Shown piece by piece: positions 1-11,400 of a DNA stretch of 64,000 nucleotides. A program made the translations under genes and the position numbers. A model generated the notes under the pieces. That model ran no database searches. It was not told the origin of the DNA and saw only the letters and a list, made by a program, of their open reading frames with translations. The stretch is taken from positions 5,533,998 through 5,597,997 of the forward strand of contig NC_021676.1 of the NCBI RefSeq assembly GCF_000247815.1. Reading direction: 5' to 3'. Each line of letters starts with the position of its first letter. Position 1 is the stretch's first letter. Source of the stretch: Ficedula albicollis. Lineage: Eukaryota; Chordata; Aves; Passeriformes; Muscicapidae.

Positions 1-45
1 CAGGGAGGACAGTCCAGGGGACACAGGCTGGGGACAGCAGCTCAC

Positions 46-1825
46 CTTTCCCACATCATCTGGCCCAGGCTGGAGGGTGATGGAGCAGGGCAGGTTGGTG
101 GCAATCTGGGCAGAGAGAAAAAAGGGAACAAAGTGTTCAGAGCCTGGTGACAGCACGGAGCCGCAGGGCTGGGAGGGGCTGAGCAGCCCCTACCTCGAAG
201 GTGAAGGGGTAAGCATGCTCCCCGAGCTTCTTCATCAGCTTCTCTTGCAGAGGAGTGAGGGTTTTGGGGGCCTGGTCGGGCACAGGGGGGTACAGCTGGG
301 TGGTCACCACGTAGATGTCCTTCCTGAAGGTGAGGCCGATCACGTCCAGGTCATCGCGGCCGTAGCGGAAGGCGCAGGTCAGCGTCACGTACACTGGCAG
401 GCACAGGGGAGGGGAGGCACAGGGGGTGGTTAAAGAGGCAAGAAAAGCTATTTCTAACACTCTTCAGCAGAAATGAGACCTCTCAGACACTAAATATGAA
501 CAGGATCCCTCGTGTCCTTTGCTGCCCCGACGGACAGGGAGCTGTCGGGGACACGGAGCAGCTTTAACCTGAGCACAGTCCCAGCTGCTGCTGAGCTTTG
601 AGCTGGTTCCATCCCTCCCCTCAGGCTGTATTTCTGTACCAATACCTTTCCTGTCCTTTAGGTACTCCGGGTCGATCAGGCAGACACCATCTGCAAACAA
701 GCAAAAGGAGAAGGACTGGTGAGCTCAGCTGCCTGGGAAGATCTTTGCTAAAACACAGCTTTTTAAACCCAAATAATCCACTTTGAACAGCTGGAAGGTG
801 ACTGAGAGGAGCTGCTACCAAGGGGGATGGTGATGCCTCCTCCAGTGTCTCCACCAGCAGTGTGGCTGGGTTGTTTTGCAAAGGGACCTTATCCCTTTCC
901 CCACTATTTTTCCTAAAGGTATTTGCAGGAAAACATGGCATTTGCTCATCCAGAGCTGCTCCTCCTGCTCTACCAGCAGCCCACAGCACTGGGACTGGTC
1001 TCCCCAGCCTCTCCTGCCTGTACTTCCCCCTCAGCACAGCCCCACTCACCTACAGATTCCACTGAATCCACATGATCCACATAGTCTCTCTTCCCCAGGT
1101 AGAGGGAAAGCTGGAGGCAGCACATGTGGAAAGAGAGGAAGGAAGCAAGTTAATGTTTGCCATTGAATTGGCCCAAATTTCGAAGTCCTGAGTTGTGTCG
1201 TGGGGTTTGTCACCAGGCTGCACCTTTAAGGGGTCATATCAGAGCATTTTTAAATTTCTGTTCTGAAAAGCCAGTCCTGCAGGGGCATCGTGGCAGGTCC
1301 AGGAATCAATCAGATTTCAGAGGGAAGGCAGATCCAGCCCAGAGGGATCCCAGCACAGCCTAAACCTTGGGCTGGCCACACGAGGGGACAGGGCACAGAG
1401 ACTCACCTTGCTGTTGGGGCTGGTCTTCTTGAAAACCCTGTGGAGAAAACAGAGAAGGATGTTTGGGAATGCCTTGGACAAAGCTGGATGGGGCACAGGG
1501 AGACGATGGGCCGCCCTACAAATGTGTGGTGCATCACCAAGAGCTGTGCCAGGGTGTCCTGTCCCTGGGGAATCCAATGTCCTGCAAATTCAGGGCCAAA
1601 CCCACCCAGTGTGGCTCCTGAGCTCAGGGTGACCATGGAGGACTGGATTTTGTGTCTTAAATGAGAAAGACCAACACAGAGCTCCATGGGATCTCACAGT
1701 CCAGCCTCTGGGAGCAGCAGCTGGGGTCTCACTCTCTCCCTCTGCTCCTGCCCTGCAGTGCCCTGCTCCATCCCAATTCCAGATGAATAAATCAATAAAG
1801 ATACTTACTTTGATTCACTTGCCAT
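46..1825 (-). CDS. ARR3: Cone arrestin (arrestin-C), 5' part; continues beyond the left edge
   Basis: Arrestins bind phosphorylated, light-activated opsin and shut off G-protein signalling; ARR3 is the cone and pineal form. Six coding exons fit GT-AG splicing and keep frame: 1809-1825 (ATG at 1825), 1407-1437, 1050-1110, 646-690, 194-393 and 46-105, giving residues 1-138. Visible arrestin N-domain motifs are [47 protein letters not shown] and YPFTFE, then [12 protein letters not shown]. The start MASESK-VFKK is chosen because the ATG exon (1809-1858) splices in frame into VFKK. ARR3 is preferred over ARRB1/ARRB2/SAG from the wording of these motifs and from P2RY4, IGBP1 and EDA nearby, as in human Xq13.1. 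The C-domain is outside the window. Two coding exons are tiny (17 and 31 nt), so automatic gene finders may miss the start. Confidence 0.9.
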
Positions 1826-2092
1826 TTTAAATCAGCGCAGGAATCTCCAGGTGCAAATCTGTGGGGAGAAACAGGGAAAGCACTGGATGAGGTGCTGGGG
1901 AAGAGGCAACCCCAGCCATGGCCTCCATCCAACGTCCTGCACATCCCAAAAAACTGCAGAGCCCTTGGGATACAGCACTGCCACCCCTGCAGAGCTCAAG
2001 AGCTCCAGGTTTGGCTTTGGGGCAGCACATGGGAGCTGAGCCAGCTCCTTGTTCCCAGCCAAAAAAGGTGATGAAGTGGGAGAGAGAAAGGG

Positions 2093-3780
2093 AGAGCGTT
2101 GCTCCAGAAAAGAGGAAGCACAGGGGTGATTCCCAATGGAGCAGGTTCAAGACTGGGAAAGGCAAGAAAATTAACGAAAGGCCGTACAGAGTCTCAATTT
2201 TAATAGTTTTTTCCTGTCTGCTGGAAGCTGGCTGTCATGGCTCAGTGGTAGGAATGGGCTTGTTTTGTCCTGTCACTCACAGGAAGGTGAGGAAAACACA
2301 GAGAGAAAGGTCAAGGGAAGTTCACCTGCCCCATGGGAAGGGGAGTCTCAGGGCACAGGGTCCCTCCATTCCCATCTCTTTATGCTGGGAGTGGGGCTGG
2401 AGCTGCCCAGCCCTGCCCAAGCTCCCCTGGCTCAGGCCCAGAAGGAGCCTGTAAAGATCCCACTGATCACCAGCTGATTCTCCGGGATATTAAATGGGAT
2501 GAGCTCAGCCTCTTAGGGCAGAGACAGCTCTGACACGAGCACAGCTTAAGCCCAGGTAGGATTTTAAGCCCCCAGGGGCACGTGGACAGAGTTGCCTCTG
2601 AACACAACCTCAGGGAAGCTGGTGAGAGAGAAGAAATGGCCATTAGGTGAGGGGATGATTCCCCTCCCCGCAGGAAGACAAGAGTAATCCTAGGATCTTT
2701 GAGGCCCTTGGGTGCTGTGGGATGCGAAGTTTGGGAATCCTCACAGGGCGAGGAGGTGCAAAGGGAGTGGGAGCAGAGTTTGGCTCCCTCCAGATCTCGG
2801 GAATTGGGGATGAGGCAATGAAAGGTGGAGGGGAGAAGAGCTGAACTCCTGCTCTGCATCTCCCAACCCCAAAGAGGGGACTCAGACTCTCCCTGGCTTG
2901 ACTCAGCTGTCCCATGCCCCTACCTGACCCCTCCACAGAGCGTTGCTCCAGAAAAAAGGAAGCACAGGGGTGATTCCCAATGGAGCAGGTTCAAGACTGG
3001 GAAAGGCAAGAAAATTAACGAAAGGCCTTACAGAGTCTCAATTTTAATAGTTTTTTCCTGTCTGCTGGAAGCTGGCTGTCATGGCTCAGTGGTAGGAATG
3101 GGCTTGTTTTGTCCTGTCACTCACAGGAAGGTGAGGAAAACACAGAGAGAAAGGTCAAGGGAAGTTCACCTGCCCCATGGGAAGGGGAGTCTCAGGGCAC
3201 AGGGTCCCTCCATTCCCATCTCTTTATGCTGGGAGTGGGGCTGGAGCTGCCCAGCCCTGCCCAAGCTCCCCTGGCTCAGGCCCAGAAGGAGCCTGTAAAG
3301 ATCCCACTGATCACCAGCTGATTCTCCGGGATATTAAATGGGATGAGCTCAGCCTCTTAGGGCAGAGACAGCTCTGACACGAGCACAGCTTAAGCCCAGG
3401 TAGGATTTTAAGCCCCCAGGGGCACGTGGACAGAGTTGCCTCTGAACACAACCTCAGGGAAGCTGGTGAGAGAGAAGAAATGGCCATTAGGTGAGGGGAT
3501 GATTCCCCTCCCCGCAGGAAGACAAGAATAATCCTAGGATCTTTGAGGCCCTTGGGTGCTGTGGGATGCGAAGTTTGGGAATCCTCACAGGGCGAGGAGG
3601 TGCAAAGGGAGTGGGAGCAGAGTTTGGCTCCCTCCAGATCTCGGGAATTGGGGATGAGGCAATGAAAGGTGGAGGGGAGAAGAGCTGAACTCCTGCTCTG
3701 CATCTCCCAACCCCAAAGAGGGGACTCAGACTCTCCCTGGCTTGACTCAGCTGTCCCATGCCCCTACCTGACCCCTCCAC
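2093..3780. repeat. 844-bp direct tandem duplication, two copies
   Basis: Bases 2093-2936 recur at 2937-3780 with an exact 844-bp period and only a few differences, for example one G/A near the start and one T/A near 2693/3537. The block lies in the 5' UTR intron of ARR3. It carries no recognisable gene or transposon. It is a recent duplication or an assembly duplicate. Confidence 0.95.
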
Positions 3781-3952
3781 CACGTCCTTTGGCCACACTG
3801 GAATCCTTTTCATCCACATGTCCCCCATTTTTCAACTGTAAACCTCCCTCTTTCCAAGCACAACCCAGCACCAGTGTCCCTGCCGGATTTTCCAAAACCC
3901 CAGAACCCCAAAGCTGCGGCAGGGCCCAGGCAGCAGAGCAGGCAGCACTCAC

Positions 3953-4057
3953 CTGGCAGCTGGATGGACAGACAGACCTTCTCCTCTTCCTCTCCCAGCA
4001 GGTCCCAGTGCCACCCAGTCACTACAGGCTGCTCCCAGTCCTGCAGCTTCTTATATC
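3953..4057 (-). promoter_or_regulatory. ARR3: Probable ARR3 core promoter and 5' UTR exon
   Basis: On the minus strand a TATA-like GATATAAG (4050-4057) is followed about 25-30 bases on by a possible start site near 4025. A non-coding exon would then end at the donor CCAG|GTGAGT (3953/3952). It would splice to the acceptor at 1858, which opens the exon carrying the ATG. The layout is consistent, but there is no transcript evidence in the sequence, so this is inference. Confidence 0.5.
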
Positions 4058-4159
4058 CCCCCTGGCTGTCCCTCCCCTGGCATCTGATCTCGCCCACTCA
4101 GCCTTGGCTGGGGCTGCAGGGGGTGTGTGTCTGTGTGAGTGCTCAGGGAGAGGGACTTG

Positions 4160-4195
4160 AGGGGAGAATCCTATTAGTTGATTAATTGGGGAGAC
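4160..4195. promoter_or_regulatory. Homeodomain-type AT-rich motif upstream of ARR3
   Basis: The sequence TTAGTTGATTAATTG sits about 130 bases upstream of the proposed ARR3 TATA box. It contains overlapping TAATTG/TTAAT cores of the kind bound by OTX/CRX photoreceptor factors. More TAATC or GATTA cores occur at about 4756, 6018, 6787 and 6808. The assignment is motif-only. Confidence 0.3.
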
Positions 4196-5003
4196 GCTTC
4201 ATGAGTAAGAGTGGGCTATAAATACATCTCTTGCTGGAGCCCTGGGAAAGCAGCTTAGAGGGATTGGCAAAGAGGGCTTAGGTGCAAGGTGATGGTAATT
4301 GAGGTGGAAGCTCTGCTCCTGGTAGGAAGGAAGGAAGGGGTGTGGATTCCCACAGGGGCTCTCTGCAGCTGCTCCCATGGTGAGGGCAGAGGGGCTGAGC
4401 CTGGGCATGGGGTTGGATGGAGATGGCAGGGAAGGAGAGACCAGCCTGGAGTTCTCACTGCCTCCCTCACCCTCCTGGCTGGAAGACAGAGGGGTGGAGG
4501 CACAAGCAGCTTCCTGCATGGCCAAAGTGCCCATGGGGTGGGTCACACAGATGTGCCATGGCCCAGGGCACACAGGACACCTTCCCCATGGGGACACTGC
4601 TGCACGAGATGATGGGATGAAGGCAGGATTCACCCTCCCTGAACCGAGAGGGAAGGACCAGCCACCCCTGGAGGGTGGGACACAGAGCTGCCACTGTCCC
4701 CAGCACAGCCAGCCCAGCCTCCTTTCATAACTCCCAGGCTGGCCTCGCCTGACCCGATTAGCACATCATTAACTCCAGCTTTGCTGCAGCAAAGAGGAGA
4801 CTGTGGGAAGCCCAGAGTGGCTCTACCTTATGGCTGCCAGGCAAGCAGAAGTCCCACTGCAACCCCATCCTGGCCACAGCTGTTGTGTGGGATATCCTCC
4901 CATGGGAATAGCTGTGGGACTGGCTCTAAGGATGGAGCACAAGGACAGCCCAGGGCAGCTACAAACTGCTCCAGCAAGGCCCCACTCATCCTCCTGAGAG
5001 GAA

Positions 5004-5490
5004 TGTCACATTTGTCTTTACAAACAAGCTGTGGATCTGCTGGTAGATAAGGTTAGCACTAACAGATAAAAGAAACAATGGGATGGATTCCACTGATCGA
5101 TGAATGGAAAAAAGATATTTGCCTTTACAAACAAACTGTAGGTTTGCTGATAAATGGAATTGGATATCAGAAGATGAAAGAAGCAACGGGGAAAATCTAT
5201 GAATTGTATAAGAATTAAAAATTAAAAGGAAGGGTTGTACATTAGAGGGGAATCTCAAGTATCAGGTGTTCCAGGAAGTCTGTGCCTCTCAAGTACCTCA
5301 GCCAATGGGAAAAGAGAGAGGGAAAAGCGGCAGGAAATTGGGATAAAAGGAGGCTGTGTCCTCCAAAAAATTGAGAGATCCCAGGGGAATGTCCCATGGC
5401 CTCTCCCTTTATTCGAATAAAGCAAAAAGGACTCCTCTGTCTCCTTTTTGGACATAAACCTCTGGTGTTTGTGGCTTAATTTTCTTGACA
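5004..5490 (+). mobile_element. Probable solo LTR of an endogenous retrovirus
   Basis: The 487-bp segment begins TGTCA and ends TGACA, the short inverted termini expected of an LTR. It contains a TATA-like GGGATAAAAGG near 5338 and an AATAAAGCAAAAAGG poly(A) signal near 5416, followed by a GT/T-rich stretch. Near its 5' end an imperfect motif with core CTTTACAAACAA occurs twice, about 100 bases apart. I see no clear target-site duplication and no internal retroviral genes. The family is not identified. Confidence 0.55.
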
Positions 5491-5742
5491 GTCCCCACCT
5501 CCACCATCACTCAAGCCCTTCCTTTGGCGCTGCTCTTGTCCTCACCTCCACCATCACTCAAGCCCTTCCTTTGGCGCTGCTCTTGGTTCTGGCTCAACCC
5601 CCAGAGCTGAGCAATGGGATCAGGAGATCCCTGTAGGAGCTGTGCCTCCTGCCAGGACCCTGCATCAGCTCACCAACATCTATCACCTTGGTACCAACTC
5701 CTCCCAAACACTGCTCACCTGTTCCCCTGCTGGGAGCCAGCC

Positions 5743-5772
5743 TGCCATGCCATGCCATGCCATGCCATGCCC
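5743..5772. repeat. (CATGC)n microsatellite
   Basis: About five tandem CATGC units are followed by non-repetitive sequence. Confidence 0.9.
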
Positions 5773-7649
5773 AGCAGCCCCACTGCCAGGGCTTTAGCTG
5801 CCAGCACACGTTCCCCAGGGCTGAGACTTGTGATCTCTTTAATTGCACACAGGAGAGCTGCTTACACTCCAGATTAACGGGCGCTATTCCTGCCACAGTC
5901 AGGGGGACACGTGAACTGTGACCTTCACACTGGCGGGTGAAAGAGGAGGAGGAGGAGGAGGCAGCCCTGCTTGGACACCCTCAGCCTGGCCAGGGTGAGG
6001 CACTGTGCCTGGGGCACCTAATCCTGAGCTTTGTTTGTGGCTCTTCATTATGCCCTTAATGAGAGCCCTGTGACCAGGGCCACTCGCTGGCTCTGCAGGG
6101 TCTGTGCAGTGTGGTGAGCTGGAGAGCAGGGCTCATCTTGGGTCCTTTCAGCTCAGCCTAGTCCCAGCGGGGTGGATTCAGCCTTGCCCAAGTTGGGGAG
6201 CAGATAACTGCCCTCCCCAAAACAGTGGGGAGATGGACAGAGCCCACATCCCTTCCCACGCTCACACTGTGCTCCAAACCATCACCAGGGGAAGGAAGCA
6301 AAGCTCAAAATAATAGAGAAATGAAAGAGACCATCTTCCTTTTTCCTGTGTAGTGAATGACCAGAGATTCCTCTCATCTCCTCATCCCACCAGGTACATG
6401 CACTGTGTGAAGCACAGCTCAAACAGCCACTCCCAGAGGGGCAGGACACTGGTGGAGCGGGGTGGGGGCAGGTTCATCCCCCTGTCCCATGGGACAGTGC
6501 CCTGGAGCATCCTGCCTCCCCAGGGAAAGGCCATGGGGCTTCCTGCCCCCGCAGGCTCTGCAGGGAGTCTTGGTGCACCCAGAGCCCCCAGCGTGGCCCT
6601 GGTGAACCCACATTGCCTTCCCAACCTCACCTGTGCCCAGGTGCCAGCAGAGCTTCCAGGTGCCTCTGGCACTGTCCCAGCTCCTCCTCTGGCACTACAC
6701 ACCACAGCCACCTTACATAAACACTCACAGCAGGCACTGCTGATTTCCCAAAGCCCCTCAGAGCTCCAGGCCTTCCTCCCCTGATCCGATTAAGCGGCGT
6801 GGATGGCATTAATCAGGGGACAGGCACCTCCACGCGTGCCAGGAATTACTGCTGTGCTGTTAAGTAATAGCAGGGAGCAGCACTGCTGGGGCTGGGGCTC
6901 CAGCAGGATGGGGGTCCCCAGCCCCACACAGTGCTGCCACCTCTGTGTGTGCCCATGGCAGGTGCTGGGCAGAGCTGCACTCGCTGCTGTGTCACCACAA
7001 CACCAGCTCAAAATTTACTGGTTGGCCCAACTTCTCACAGGCATGGCCACAGGTTCCTCTCGAGGCTGGGAGCTGGAGGAAGGCTCACAGGGGGTTTTGG
7101 CACATCTGTGCTGGAGGGCCGGGGCTGCAGGGTGGGGAGGAACAATCCCTTAGTGCTGCAGGGATGTGCAGTGGTGCTAAGGGTGGGGAACTGTCAGGAG
7201 TGAGGCTTGGCACAGCGCTCCATCCTCATCCTCATCCTCCTCCAGCAGGAATCTGCTTCTCCATCCATCCCCTGAGCTACCCTGGAGCTGCCAGGCACTT
7301 GGACAGCAGACGGTGGCTGCTGCTCATCTGTAATTAATTGCTGCTAAATTACCCTCCTGGCAGCTCCAGCCACCACACAAGTGGGCTCTGCTCCCTCCCT
7401 GCCACGAGGTTAAAACCCCTGGGAGTGCACCCAGGACCTGTGGTGCTGTCTGATCTCTGTCCTGCTGGGAAAATCTCCCTCCTTCCCGAACCCTTCCCTG
7501 AACCCAAATCCCCTGCCACCCGCAGGTGTGGTGACAGGAGTGGTGACATGGGTGCCACCGTGGGTGCCTGGTGCCCGCAGCAGCTCTGTCTCCCTGTGCC
7601 AAGTGCAGAGCTCGGCCCCAACGCGGGCAGCACATCCCCAGGAGCTGGC

Positions 7650-8425
7650 AGCTCAAATCCTGCCCCGAAGGTGTTTCAGGGGCCTTCTGCCAGGGCTCTG
7701 CGCATCCCTCACCCCCGAGGAGGATGCGGAGGGAGCGGGTGCAGGCAGAGCGCGCTGCGGGAGTGTCCCCGCTGTCCCCGCTGCCCTGCCCCGGTAGCGG
7801 GGCTGGAGGAGGAGCGAGGAGGCGGCACAGAAGGAGGAAGAGCGCGGTTCCGAGCGAGCAGCGCAGCAGCACCGAGCGGGACGGGACCCGAGGGCATCGC
7901 GGTGGGCACGGCGTGACCCCGAGCTGCCGCCCCGGTGGGCAGGGGGCCGGCGTGACACACCGGGGGAAGCCCAGCAGCACCACGGCTCCGATCCCGCTCG
8001 GCTGAACCCCAAAATCTCAGCTTCCCCAGGAGCCCCGCGCGGCGTCTGTGAGGGACGGTGAGTGTGACCCCTGGGTGCCACCACCACGGCAGGATGGTGG
8101 CCCAGGGCCGCTTTTCCTGTGACCCCCCCCCAAAAAAAGGATCAGCCCAAAAGGGCTGATTTACCCCCGTGCTCCCTGCAGGCTGGATGAGGATCATCCG
8201 CACCCCCAGCCTCCACCAGCTGCCCCCCTGGTGCTCCTGCCACGCTGCCTGCCCGCAGGGTACCCCGTCCCCATGAGCATCACCTCGGCGGCTCCCTGTC
8301 ACCCGCCGGGACCTGCAGCCAGCACCTCGCCAGGGTACCGGGGGCCCGGTACCGCAGCCCCCGTGGCTGCCCGCAGCCCCTGCTGAGCTGGATGTGGCGC
8401 TGGGACGGGGACACGGCTCGGCAGG
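7650..8425 (+). promoter_or_regulatory. GC-rich, CpG-dense region upstream of the INPPL1-like start
   Basis: The stretch from about 7650 to 8060 is markedly richer in CG dinucleotides than its surroundings, and it ends just before the first coding exon. This is typical of a promoter or first-exon CpG island. No TATA box is evident and the exact transcription start cannot be placed. Confidence 0.4.
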
Positions 8426-11400
8426 ATGGCGACAGCAGGGTGGTACCACCGCGACATCAGCCAGGTGGTGGCCGAGGAGCTGCTGGGCCAGGCTGGGCGG
8501 GACGGCTCCTTCCTGGTGCGGGACAGCGAGTCGGTGAAGGGGGCGTATGCCCTGTGCCTGCTGTGAGTCCCTGCCCTGCCTCTTCGTCTGGCTTCTTGTC
8601 CCTTGCCTGCCTCCCTCTGTGCCTCTCCCTGCTCCAGGCACTGCCAAAAACTCTTGGAATAGCTTTCTGCGGCACTGGCAGTGGGGTGAGCGAGGTGGCA
8701 GCTCCTCTGAGTGACCCCCGGGCCAGGGCAGTGGAGCCACGACCTTGGGAGAAGGATGAAGGTTGGGCCCACAGCCCTGCCCAGCACCATGACTGCTGAA
8801 CAGATAACCCCAAATCCAGGGCACACTGAGCTGTTTTTGGGCTGCCTGCTGGCCTGTGAGCATCTCCCATGCTGGGGCTTTGGGGCTATGGCTCCCAACG
8901 TGGGGTCTCTTGCCATCCCCACACCTGGAACCAGGTGTGCACCCCCTGAGAGCACTGCTGCCTGCACCCTTCCTGCTGTGCACCCTTCCTGCTGCCTGCA
9001 CCCTTCCTGCTCTGCACCCTTCCTGCCTGCTTGTCACACATCTGTGTGGGCAGGTTTGGCAGGATGCACCCCCTTTCCTTCACTGGCCTGGCTTTTTGTG
9101 TGACACAAATTGCAAATTTGAGTGCTGGGAGTGCGGGGCACGAGCCAGAGTCCAGGCTGGTGGCACAGGATGGTGGCACGGGCAGGGATGTGCAGTGGCC
9201 CCACAGGCAGCACGGCAAAGGCTCTGCCTGGCCAAAAGCCAGGGTGCTGTGGGTACCCCAGTGAGTGCTGGTGGAGTCAGGGCTGTCCCGGGCTGTTTGG
9301 AAGCAGGGGGACACTGCACATCCTGCCACAGCCCCCGAGCTGAGGGTGATGATTTATTTCTAGAACTGCTCGCTCAGTTCCTCTCTCTGCAGAGGAGATG
9401 GGGTGTTTGTCTCAGGGCTGGGCCCCCAGCGCTGCCACAGTGCCGCGGGCAGCGGAATGGGGCCCCTCACCTGCTCTCTCCAGCTTCCAGAGGCACGTCT
9501 ACACCTACCGCATCCTCCGCGATGACGAGGGGCTGCTCTCCGTGCAGGTGGGTGCAGGGGCGGTGCCTCGGAGCTGGCCCGGGCAGGATGCAGCTGTGCA
9601 GGGCCCGGGGTGCTCGTCCCCCTCCCCGCTGAGGTGCCATCAGCCTGCGGTTTGTTCTCTGCTCGAGCTGCAGGATGCGGGCGCTTTGCAGCCACTCCTG
9701 CTCGGGGCCGCACCCTGACACTGTCCCTTCCTGCCACACCAAGCCTGTCCCTGCCCCTTTCGATGTCCCCTCAGGGTTTCTCCTGGTGCCCAGCTCTCTG
9801 CAGCTGCGCTTTCTGCCCCCTAAAAGGAGCTGGGTGTCCACAGGGACATTCTGCTGAAAGAGGCTGATGTCTCCTCACCCCATGGGTCCGGTGTCCAGCT
9901 GGCCCTTCCAGCTCACCACGGGCACATTCTGAGGGACAGACCCACTGGACACACAGCAGGCTGGAATTGCCGTGGCAGAGGAGAGGATACGACGATGATT
10001 CCCCTGCTCTGCCTCCCCAGACCATCCAGGGCATCCAAGCCAAGTGTTTCCGCACCCTCCCCGAGCTGATCGGCGCCTACCAGCACCCCAACAACGGGCT
10101 GGTGACCCCGCTGCTGCACGCCGTGCACCGCCCCGGGCCGGCCGAGGACTCGGGTGAGCAGGGGAGCGACCGGGGGCTGTGCCAGGCTGGGGACGGTCCC
10201 GCTGAGCTGGTGGCTCTGCCCGCAGACGGGGAGGATGCCCGAGGCTGGGGGCACACTCTGCCGTGTCCCGGAGCTCCCCCCTCCAGCCGGACCCACATCC
10301 CGCAGCAGCTGCACCAGAGGCTGCAGGAGCAGCTCCACAGCAGGTAGCGCACCCCTGCCCGCCCCGGGCGATGGGATGGCCATGCCCGGGGGGGATCTTC
10401 ATGCCCACCCCTCTCCCAGCCCGGCCAGTGACTCCATGGGCTTCATGGCCGAGTTCCTGACCCACCACGTGCAGGACCTGCAGGCTCTGTGCCACGGGCA
10501 CCCGCAGCTGCGGCACCTCAGCACCGCGCTCGCCACCGCCTGCCGGGCGCTGCACAGGTCAGTGGCCTGGGGACGGTGGGGCTGGAGCGGGGCCGCCGCC
10601 CGGGGCCACCCACCTTGTCCCCGTCCCTTTTTGGCGGCTGAGTGCCGCGTCAAGGCACCGCCCGCTCTCTCCTCCCCTGCAGTGAGATCGACTTCACGCT
10701 GGCGGGTCTGGAGACCGTGGCTAGGGTGTTCGACCCCCCTGCGTCCCCTCGCAGCCCGGCCAGGGAGCAGGTGAGAGCCCCCACAGCCCCCAGGGACTTC
10801 CACACCTTGTAGTGCAGCCCAGAGCCACAGCGAGGAGTCCACCAGTGCAGTGTCAGTGCTCTGCTCCAAAATTATCCATCCTCCCCTTCAGGGTTTCCTG
10901 AGCAGCGATCCAGACCTGGAGCTGCTCCTCAGCAAGATCTCCACTGTCAACCACCTCCTCTCTTCGCTGGAGAAGAAGGTGCCTGACCCCAGTCATGGTG
11001 CAGGGGAGGCACAGCTACCCCTCCACTAAATTAACCCCTCTGTCAAACCAAGCTCTGGTGGCAGCACAGCCCATGGCTCCCAGTTGCCCCAGTGCCCCCA
11101 TCACACTGCCCATCCCTCTGGCAGGTGCTGAAGTCACTACAGGAGACGGTGACAAGGCACAACCTGGCACTGCCCAGCACGGCCATGGCCCCCCAGCCAG
11201 CTGCCAGACCCCTGGCCATGCAGAACTTCGAGGTGAGGCTGGGGGCACGGAGGGACCCCGGTGTCACTGCTGGGCAGGGCAGGCGTGGGGACAGCTACAG
11301 AGCCACGTCCCTGTGTGCAGGTGAAGGTGGGGAAGTCGCAGCGTGCGGCCCTGATGGTGGATGTGGAGTCGGGGACAGTGACTGTCACCAAGCGGGGCAG

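Larger units (their letters stand above)
4200..7640. other. Intergenic region between ARR3 and the INPPL1-like gene
   Basis: The flanking genes are divergent. I see no coding exon with conserved protein and splice sites here. It holds one solo LTR (5004-5490), a (CATGC)n microsatellite near 5743-5772 and scattered homeodomain cores. The two transcripts probably share regulatory space here. Confidence 0.5.

Noticed and set aside
7709..9037. A 442-residue minus-strand open frame over the promoter and first exon of the phosphatase gene
   Set aside because: Low-complexity, no recognisable domain, and antisense to a well-supported exon and CpG-rich promoter.
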